Shown here piece by piece: positions 12,446 through 17,062 of a stretch of 17,062 nt of DNA. The notes beneath the pieces are model-generated. The model had not been told where the DNA came from, searched no databases, and saw nothing but the letters and a program-made list of their open reading frames with translations. Source of the stretch: Acidimicrobiaceae bacterium (GTDB lineage: Bacteria > Actinomycetota > Acidimicrobiia > Acidimicrobiales > RAAP-2). The position numbers and the translations under genes are program-made. Position 1 is the stretch's first letter, and every line of letters starts with the position of its first letter. The DNA is taken from positions 5,180 through 22,241 of the forward strand of contig PKWA01000155.1 of assembly GCA_003131665.1 (NCBI GenBank), in the 5' to 3' direction.

Positions 12446-13660
12446 ATGCCACCGGCCTCCTCTCTTCGCGGCACCGTCGCCAGAAGGGCCGTCGTCACGG
12501 TCAACTTTCTTTCTCGTTTCACCGCTCGAGGTTCGGGGACCGTCATCGGTGGGCGAGTTGGTCTCGCCATGGCGCCTCGACTCTTGGAGCACCTGGTCCA
12601 GGGCCGAGACGTAATTCTGGTCAGTGGCACGAACGGTAAGACGACGACGTCAGCGATGATCGCCGCAGGATGGGGAGGCGTTGTCGCGACGAATGACACG
12701 GGTTCGAACATGCCCGCCGGTCTCGTCGCGGCGCTCGCGGCGTCAAAGAGTCATTCCGCGGTACTCGAAGTTGATGAATCGTGGCTAAGCGACGTTCTTA
12801 ACGCGACCGGTGCTCGCGTTGTCACACTATTGAATCTCTCACGAGACCAGCTCGATCGCGCGAACGAAGTACGCCAGATCGCTGAACGGTGGCGACTACT
12901 GCTGGCGAGCGCGCAGGGGACCGAGGTGGTGGCGAACGCGAACGACCCGCTGGTCGTCTACGCCGCGGAGCTCGCGACCAGCGTGACCTGGTGCGACGTG
13001 CCCACGCCGTGGACGAGCGACGCCGTCTCGTGTCCTCACTGCACCCAGCCCTTGCACTTCGCCGCTGCGTCGTGGTCGTGTGAGTGTGGTTTCGCTAAGC
13101 CGATCAACGTGGCGACGACACTTCGCGACGGGCTTGTCGTGCGTGGCTCGCCGCTCGCGCTCGACTTGCAACTGCCCGGGGCGTTCAACCGTGCCAACGC
13201 AGCGATGGCCCTGACCGCGCTCTCGCTCGTGGGCGCTGACTTAACGATTGCTCTGGCGAGAGTGAACTCCTTGTCGAGCGTGGCGGGGCGCTTTAGTCTT
13301 CGTCGCTGGCGAAACCACCGTCTTCGCCTGTTGCTCGCGAAGAATCCGGCGGGCTTCGCGGCCATGCTCGAAACACTCGAGCGCGACGACTCGAACGTGT
13401 GGGTCGCGATTAACGCGCGCCTCGCCGACGGACATGATCCCTCGTGGCTCTACGACGTGCCCTTTGAGCTGTTGCGGGGGCATCGAGTGTTCTGTTTCGG
13501 TGATCGCCGGCTCGATCTGGCGACGCGACTTGATTACGGGAACGTCGACTATGTCGTCGTGGGTGATGAGTCCTTAATCCCGGTGTCGTTGGAACCGGTG
13601 GCGGTGCTGGCCAACTACACGGCCTTTCAGGAGTGTCGAGAAAGATCGAACGCGTGTTGA
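12446..13660 (+). CDS. murT: Lipid II isoglutaminyl synthase, MurT subunit
   Basis: With GatD this enzyme amidates the alpha-carboxyl of D-Glu in lipid II, using ATP and glutamine-derived ammonia, on the inner face of the membrane. The 404-residue protein has the Mur-ligase central domain with the P-loop VSGTNGKTTT at 59-68, and NLSRDQLDR at 130-138. A four-Cys ribbon is inserted (C196, C199, C212, C214) and probably binds zinc. The C-terminal MurT domain holds KNPAGF at 299-304 and the catalytic-type HDPSWLYDVPFE at 330-341, with Asp331 and Asp337. I chose the ATG at 12446. Earlier in-frame starts, such as TTG at 12407, lie in the terminator stem. Its end overlaps gatD by 28 bases. Confidence 0.95.
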   Translation: MPPASSLRGTVARRAVVTVNFLSRFTARGSGTVIGGRVGLAMAPRLLEHLVQGRDVILVSGTNGKTTTSAMIAAGWGGVVATNDTGSNMPAGLVAALAASKSHSAVLEVDESWLSDVLNATGARVVTLLNLSRDQLDRANEVRQIAERWRLLLASAQGTEVVANANDPLVVYAAELATSVTWCDVPTPWTSDAVSCPHCTQPLHFAAASWSCECGFAKPINVATTLRDGLVVRGSPLALDLQLPGAFNRANAAMALTALSLVGADLTIALARVNSLSSVAGRFSLRRWRNHRLRLLLAKNPAGFAAMLETLERDDSNVWVAINARLADGHDPSWLYDVPFELLRGHRVFCFGDRRLDLATRLDYGNVDYVVVGDESLIPVSLEPVAVLANYTAFQECRERSNAC

Positions 13661-14331
13661 CCATCGGCCTCATTTATCCCGAACTGCTTGGAACCTACGG
13701 TGACGGGGGAAACGCCAGGGTGTTGTGCGAGCGCGCGCGACGGCGGGGCATTGCAGCGGAGATCTCTCCGGTGGGCATCGGCGACGACGTGCCGGACGCG
13801 TCGATCTATCTCCTGGGTGGAGGAGAAGACGGCCCCCAACGTCTGGGGGCTGACTTACTGCGCCGGTCCTCGTTCTCCTCGCGAGTGCGTAACGGGAGTT
13901 ACGTTCTGGCGGTTTGCGCGGGACTGCAGATTCTCGGTACAAGTTTTGCCGTTGAGGGCGACGACGAATTTGAAGGACTGGATCTCGTGGACGTCGTGAC
14001 TCAACGCGGGGAGACCCGCTCGGTCGGCGATCTCGTGGTGCGGGTAGGCGAGAGAGACCTCGTCGGTTTTGAGAATCACGGAGGACGTACGACGCTGGGT
14101 GCAGGTGTCGAGCCACTCGGCAGGGTGGAGCGAGGCCGCGGCAATGATGGCGCCGTCGACGGCTATCAGACGACCAACGTATGGGCGAGCTACGCGCACG
14201 GTCCGGTCCTGGCGATGAATCCCTGGTTCGCCGACCGCGTGCTCGAACGGGTCCTCGATCTTGAGCTCAGTCCTTTGTCGACCGTCGCCGATCAGCTCTA
14301 CGAAGAGCGTCGCGCGAAGCTTCTGGGTTAG
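13633..14331 (+). CDS. gatD: Lipid II isoglutaminyl synthase, GatD subunit
   Basis: The glutaminase partner of MurT, which releases ammonia and passes it to the MurT active site. The protein has 232 residues from the GTG at 13633. It is a class I amidotransferase-like (CobB/CobQ type) protein with IYPELLGTYGDGGN at 14-27, the nucleophile Cys95 in LAVCAGLQILG, the family motif GFENHGGRT at 145-153 and the catalytic His189 in YAHGPVL. The Cys-His dyad without a triad acid is normal in this family. The GTG overlaps murT by 28 nt, and an alternative GTG at 13654 would shorten it by seven residues. Coupling to murT fits the need for equal amounts of both subunits. Its stop overlaps the convergent acyltransferase stop. 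Confidence 0.94.
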   Translation: MSRKIERVLTIGLIYPELLGTYGDGGNARVLCERARRRGIAAEISPVGIGDDVPDASIYLLGGGEDGPQRLGADLLRRSSFSSRVRNGSYVLAVCAGLQILGTSFAVEGDDEFEGLDLVDVVTQRGETRSVGDLVVRVGERDLVGFENHGGRTTLGAGVEPLGRVERGRGNDGAVDGYQTTNVWASYAHGPVLAMNPWFADRVLERVLDLELSPLSTVADQLYEERRAKLLG

Positions 14332-15062
14332 TCGCCCTCGACGACGACCCCGTAGTTCGGGTTACCGCTCACTTCACGGCCGAGAACTTCCACCGCCCGT
14401 TCAATTCGATCTCCGAAGCGGCGCATGTTTTCACCCTCCTCGCAACGCATCGCCGTTCCAAAGGCCACGATGACGTGGTGACGGCGCTCACTGGGAGCGT
14501 CGACGTACTGGGGAGCCTTGGCGTACTTGGGCCCTTTCATCATTCCGGCTTCGTGGAGATACGTGGGTACGACTGCCGCCTTCGAGCGCTCCGCCAGATA
14601 CGCCGCTCCCCCTTTGAACTCGTGAAGGTTTCCGTCGGGGGTGCGCCCGCCCTCAGGATAGATGACGAGATTCCAGTGATCTTCGATGAGTTCGAGAGCT
14701 AGTTGGGAACTTCGACGATTGACCTTCAACCGGTCTACGGGAATCGCGTTGAAGACGAGCACCGTCTTAAAGGCGTCACTGGCGTTCATGAAAAAACTGT
14801 CCACGGCCGCGGCGACCACGGTGCGTCGGCGGGCCCGGACGGGCAACGCCGTCATGAGAATGATCGTGTCGGCGTTGCTCGCGTGATTAGCGACGAAGAT
14901 GAAGGGCCCATCTCCCACAATGTTCTCCGCGCCACGAACTTCCAACGTCGTGAGATAGCGGACGTAGGGCCCCATGAAGTAGGTGTGAATGATGTTTCGC
15001 GCGAAACGCGCAACGTAACCACGACCCCACTTTGTTGGATAGTCCATACCTAACTTGGTCAT
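14328..15062 (-). CDS. PlsC-type lysophospholipid/1-acylglycerol-phosphate acyltransferase
   Basis: A 244-residue acyltransferase that likely transfers a fatty acyl group to lysophosphatidic acid or a related acceptor at the cytoplasmic membrane. Motif I NHASNAD has the HX4D catalytic pair H60 and D65. Motif II lies near NAIPVDR, motif III is YPEGGRTPDG (135-144), and motif IV follows as FKGGAAYLA and VVPTYL. The usual FPEG-T-R is here YPEG-G-R, a mild change. The N-terminus is amphipathic rather than a clear membrane helix. The ATG is three bases after the stop of the upstream membrane protein gene and has no ribosome site, so coupling is likely; an ATG five codons later is possible. Its exact acceptor could be a glycolipid. 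Confidence 0.88.
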   Translation of the reverse strand: MTKLGMDYPTKWGRGYVARFARNIIHTYFMGPYVRYLTTLEVRGAENIVGDGPFIFVANHASNADTIILMTALPVRARRRTVVAAAVDSFFMNASDAFKTVLVFNAIPVDRLKVNRRSSQLALELIEDHWNLVIYPEGGRTPDGNLHEFKGGAAYLAERSKAAVVPTYLHEAGMMKGPKYAKAPQYVDAPSERRHHVIVAFGTAMRCEEGENMRRFGDRIERAVEVLGREVSGNPNYGVVVEGD

Positions 15063-15065
15063 GAT

Positions 15066-15731
15066 CTAACGGCGGCGAGGAGGTTTCTTCGGGGTGTAGC
15101 GCTTGGACGCCGTCGGCGGCGCAGCGCTTTTCGACGGGGAAGCAGTGGATTCACTGGTTTCGGCGCCCTTCGCCGCGCGGTTCGCTCGTTTGGCTTGACC
15201 TTCCTCTTTGGCCACCCGATTCGAGCCAAAGAAGCTCGCGTCACCATACTTTTGCAGTCGATAGGCGCGCACAATCAGCCACGCGCCCAACAAGAAGAAG
15301 ACGAGCCCGGTACTCACGCCCAGGCCCAAGCCTAAGAAAATGGAGAAACAGGCGACGCCCGCGCGCTTTCGTCGCAGGGCGAAGTACAAAATGCACAGAG
15401 CCACGATCGTGATGAAGAGAAATCGCACTTCCCACTGGCTGCGACTGGTGTGGGTCAGCATTTCACAGAGCAACTTGGCCTTAACGAAGTGATAACCGCT
15501 CAGACACGTGTTGGCCTTCGACGGTGTCTGCGTGGCAATCGTTGCGACGTTCTTGATCCATTCGACCACCGTCGCCAGAGCGAACAGCAACGCCGCGCCC
15601 GCACCCACGAGGCTGACGGTGCGTTCGAGATGATCAAGACCGAGGACGACTTCTCGTGGAGCCACTGACGGACGCCGTGCCCGACCCAATCTTGAGCTCA
15701 ACCGAGACGGCGAGTCGCTGTTTTTTGGCAC
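15066..15731 (-). CDS. Hypothetical membrane protein with basic tail
   Basis: A 221-residue protein with GTG start and no recognised family. A basic, Ser-rich N-terminus is followed by membrane segments at about 40-59, 103-120 and a long one or two at 124-156. The loop between the first two carries two Cys (C76 and C89), which would face the outside if the N-terminus is in, and might form a disulphide. The last 50 residues are rich in Lys, Arg, Ala and Ser with repeated Pro and should be disordered and positively charged, perhaps to bind the membrane surface, cell-wall polymers or nucleic acid. It ends three bases before the acyltransferase start, so the two probably share a transcript and may act together in envelope building. 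Confidence 0.75.
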   Translation of the reverse strand: MPKNSDSPSRLSSRLGRARRPSVAPREVVLGLDHLERTVSLVGAGAALLFALATVVEWIKNVATIATQTPSKANTCLSGYHFVKAKLLCEMLTHTSRSQWEVRFLFITIVALCILYFALRRKRAGVACFSIFLGLGLGVSTGLVFFLLGAWLIVRAYRLQKYGDASFFGSNRVAKEEGQAKRANRAAKGAETSESTASPSKSAAPPTASKRYTPKKPPRRR

Positions 15732-15737
15732 GGCTGA

Positions 15738-15743
15738 AGGCTA
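15738..15743 (-). promoter_or_regulatory. Possible -10 of leaderless membrane-protein transcript
   Basis: TAGCCT on the minus strand is six bases before the GTG at 15731, and no Shine-Dalgarno is visible. This is the same layout as trpE and lysR, but with a weaker hexamer. Confidence 0.3.
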
Positions 15744-15794
15744 CAACGCGGAACAATCGAAAGCGTCGCCGCAAGCCGGTAGCATTGGCGTCTC

Positions 15795-15871
15795 GGGCGC
15801 TTAGCTCAGTTGGTTAGAGCGCAGCCTTCACACGGCTGAGGTCACAGGTTCGAGTCCTGTAGCGCCCACCA
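15795..15871 (+). tRNA. tRNA-Val (CAC)
   Basis: A complete 77-nt cloverleaf with encoded CCA. The acceptor stem GGGCGCT pairs with AGCGCCC, followed by A73 and CCA (15869-15871). The D stem is GCTC/GAGC, and the anticodon stem CAGCC/GGCTG holds the loop TTCACAC with the anticodon CAC at 15829-15831, which reads GUG valine codons. The T stem is ACAGG/CCTGT with loop TTCGAGT. All invariant bases checked are present. No neighbouring tRNA or integrase gene is seen in the window. Confidence 0.97.
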
Positions 15872-16050
15872 AACACGATGGTGGCGGGTTATAAACCATG
15901 AACTTCGCCGTGCACCGAGACGCCCTGACGGAGAGTAAACCCCAACACTATTTTGGTCTCACGAGATAACGATGACGAACCGGATCTGAGTCACGTCGTG
16001 GACTTTTGAAACCCAGGCCGTGTGTCGTTCAACGAGCGAAGCGTTTCCGA

Positions 16051-16650
16051 CTACTGGGTAGCGACGTATTTCTGTATGGCTTCGACGTGTAGGTAGTGCG
16101 GACCGCTCTTGCCGCACGCGACAAATGGAAAGGGGATAAGTGCCTGTGGTTGGCCTGGGGGGAAGACTCGTAGTCCCGCGGCCGTGACCTGAGCGCACGT
16201 CGAGGCGGGGAAATTTCCCACGTCAGTGATCTGAAGAATTGCCGTGACCGAGTTGTGGCTGTTCGCCGCGCCCAGACCCGTGGCGGTGCGCGCGCTGGTG
16301 AGCGTGATCAAGGCCGCGGAGTGCTCGGCGTTGCGGGCGGCGGGACTGCCGAGCGGGGTGTTTGCGAGCGAGAGTCCCCATACTGCGGGATAACCCTGGA
16401 GAGTGCACGAGTGTGCCGAGAGATTGGTGAAATCGAGGTTGTAGTAGGCACTGCCCGCCGCGCCGCTGCCGGACGTATTTAGCCACACCACAAGGTCCGA
16501 CGTCGTGCATGAGGTCGTTGTAGAAGCGAACGAGACCGACGGGCCCGATAGGCCAACCACGCCCAGTGAGGCGACGAACGTGAACGCCGCAAAACATTCG
16601 ACGACTTTGTGCCGCCGAGTCCACTTCAAGGGATGATTTCGTGCGCGCAA
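16051..16650 (-). CDS. Secreted DUF4232-like protein (TTG start)
   Basis: A 199-residue exported protein. The frame is open up to 16800, but a perfect GGAGG (complement of 16657-16661) lies six bases before a TTG at 16650, so I place the start there. It opens with a basic n-region (RARNHPLKWTRRHK), then a hydrophobic core and likely cleavage after SVSFA (residue 42). The mature part resembles DUF4232: a first Cys in SCTTSDLVVWL (C48), C82 in SAHSCTLQGYPAV, then C152 and C179, spaced for two disulphides, and a beta-rich body. Such domains are common in actinobacterial lipoproteins and secreted proteins of unknown role. There is no lipobox here, so release to the outside is likely. It diverges from the secreted protein at the right edge. 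Confidence 0.8.
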   Translation of the reverse strand: MRARNHPLKWTRRHKVVECFAAFTFVASLGVVGLSGPSVSFASTTTSCTTSDLVVWLNTSGSGAAGSAYYNLDFTNLSAHSCTLQGYPAVWGLSLANTPLGSPAARNAEHSAALITLTSARTATGLGAANSHNSVTAILQITDVGNFPASTCAQVTAAGLRVFPPGQPQALIPFPFVACGKSGPHYLHVEAIQKYVATQ

Positions 16651-16916
16651 GGTACACCTCCGACAAATTGGTTGGGTTTCTTCACCGTAGAAACTACCTC
16701 GGTCACCTCCATCGACCCGATTGATTCCTTGGTAATCCCTGAGTATTGATGAGGTGGCGGAGTCTTGGGCGCCGTTTACTAGTTCGTCACCTAGTTCCAA
16801 TTCGTCATTTCGGTGTCGAAGCGACGTTTCCAGAGGAAACAGCCACGAACGGGACTTAGGATGAAGAGAAGAAGTAAGTAACTGTTAGATCACGAACCTC
16901 TAGCCATTCGGGCCCG

Positions 16917-16933
16917 GTCTTCAGAGAGAAGAC
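16917..16933 (+). other. Hairpin just before the start of the right-edge gene
   Basis: GTCTTC-AGAGA-GAAGAC is a perfect 6-bp stem two bases before the ATG at 16936. It includes the only purine-rich stretch that could serve as ribosome site, so it might restrain initiation. The rest of the gap from 16651 shows no gene. Confidence 0.35.
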
Positions 16934-16935
16934 AC

Positions 16936-17062
16936 ATGAGCCCAGTCCGATGGCCGCGAACGAGGTACCTTTTCCGCCTCTTGAGTGCAATGGTGCTCGT
17001 CGTGGGCGCCTCGCTGGCCGTGGCATCGTTGCCGGCCTTCGCGAACGGTCCGCCCACCACCA
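16936..17062 (+). CDS. Secreted protein, N-terminus only (runs off right edge)
   Basis: The ATG at 16936 opens a frame of 42 codons that continues beyond the window. It is a clear Sec-type signal peptide: a basic n-region with Arg5, Arg8, Arg10 and Arg14, a hydrophobic core LLSAMVLVVGASLAVASL and a cleavage site after PAFA (residue 36). The mature start NGPPTT is Pro/Thr-rich. No family can be assigned from this fragment. It is on the strand opposite to the DUF4232-like gene and may share its control region. Confidence 0.7.
   Translation, partial: MSPVRWPRTRYLFRLLSAMVLVVGASLAVASLPAFANGPPTT

Noticed and set aside
12265..12711. Upstream extension of the lysR frame
   Set aside because: The extension crosses the terminator and the 5' end of murT. 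The MEIRQLEAL start is the family start and has a promoter beside it.
15795..15871. tRNA-Val as an integration site of a mobile element
   Set aside because: No integrase, no repeat of the tRNA 3' end in the window and no change in gene character next to it.

Overview
This is bacterial chromosomal DNA with fairly high G+C and dense genes. Several features point to Actinomycetota: tandem GAF-ANTAR regulators, a MurT/GatD peptidoglycan amidation pair whose MurT carries a four-Cys ribbon, a DsbA-fold protein of the mycothiol-dependent nitroreductase type, and a mix of leaderless and Shine-Dalgarno starts. I favour a deep lineage such as Acidimicrobiia, but no species can be named from sequence alone. 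I see no insertion sequence, CRISPR array, phage gene or integrase.

Left part (1-4400). The 5' end of a minus-strand gene, preceded by a coupled 25-codon ORF, runs off the left edge. Then come two consecutive GAF-ANTAR proteins, which sense a signal and bind RNA. A stress-flavoured run of small genes follows: a CsbD-like protein, an overlapping charged helical protein, a 61-residue basic protein, a low-affinity iron permease-like membrane protein on the opposite strand, and two unrecognised small ORFs joined by a GTGA overlap. This run ends at a strong stem-loop.

Middle part (4405-8658). Anthranilate synthase components I and II (trpE, trpG) are arranged head to head with only about 40 bp between the starts. 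Then come a peptidase E-like protein and an acyl-CoA dehydrogenase, which diverge from each other.

Minus-strand cluster (8683-12264). A LysR-type regulator, an HhH-GPD DNA glycosylase, an M20 metallopeptidase and a DsbA-fold thiol protein are packed 7-10 nt apart, so they probably form one operon. The lysR promoter shows a perfect TATAAT six bases before the ATG. A T-N11-A palindrome covers this -10, which suggests autoregulation. About 100 bp upstream, between the divergent lysR and murT, lies a textbook intrinsic terminator with no gene assigned to it.

Right part (12446-17062). murT and gatD overlap and should be translationally coupled; their products form the enzyme that amidates lipid II D-glutamate. 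gatD ends tail to tail with, and overlapping, a PlsC-type acyltransferase gene that lies downstream of a gene for a small membrane protein. A tRNA-Val(CAC), a secreted DUF4232-like protein starting at TTG, and the signal peptide of a truncated secreted protein complete the window.
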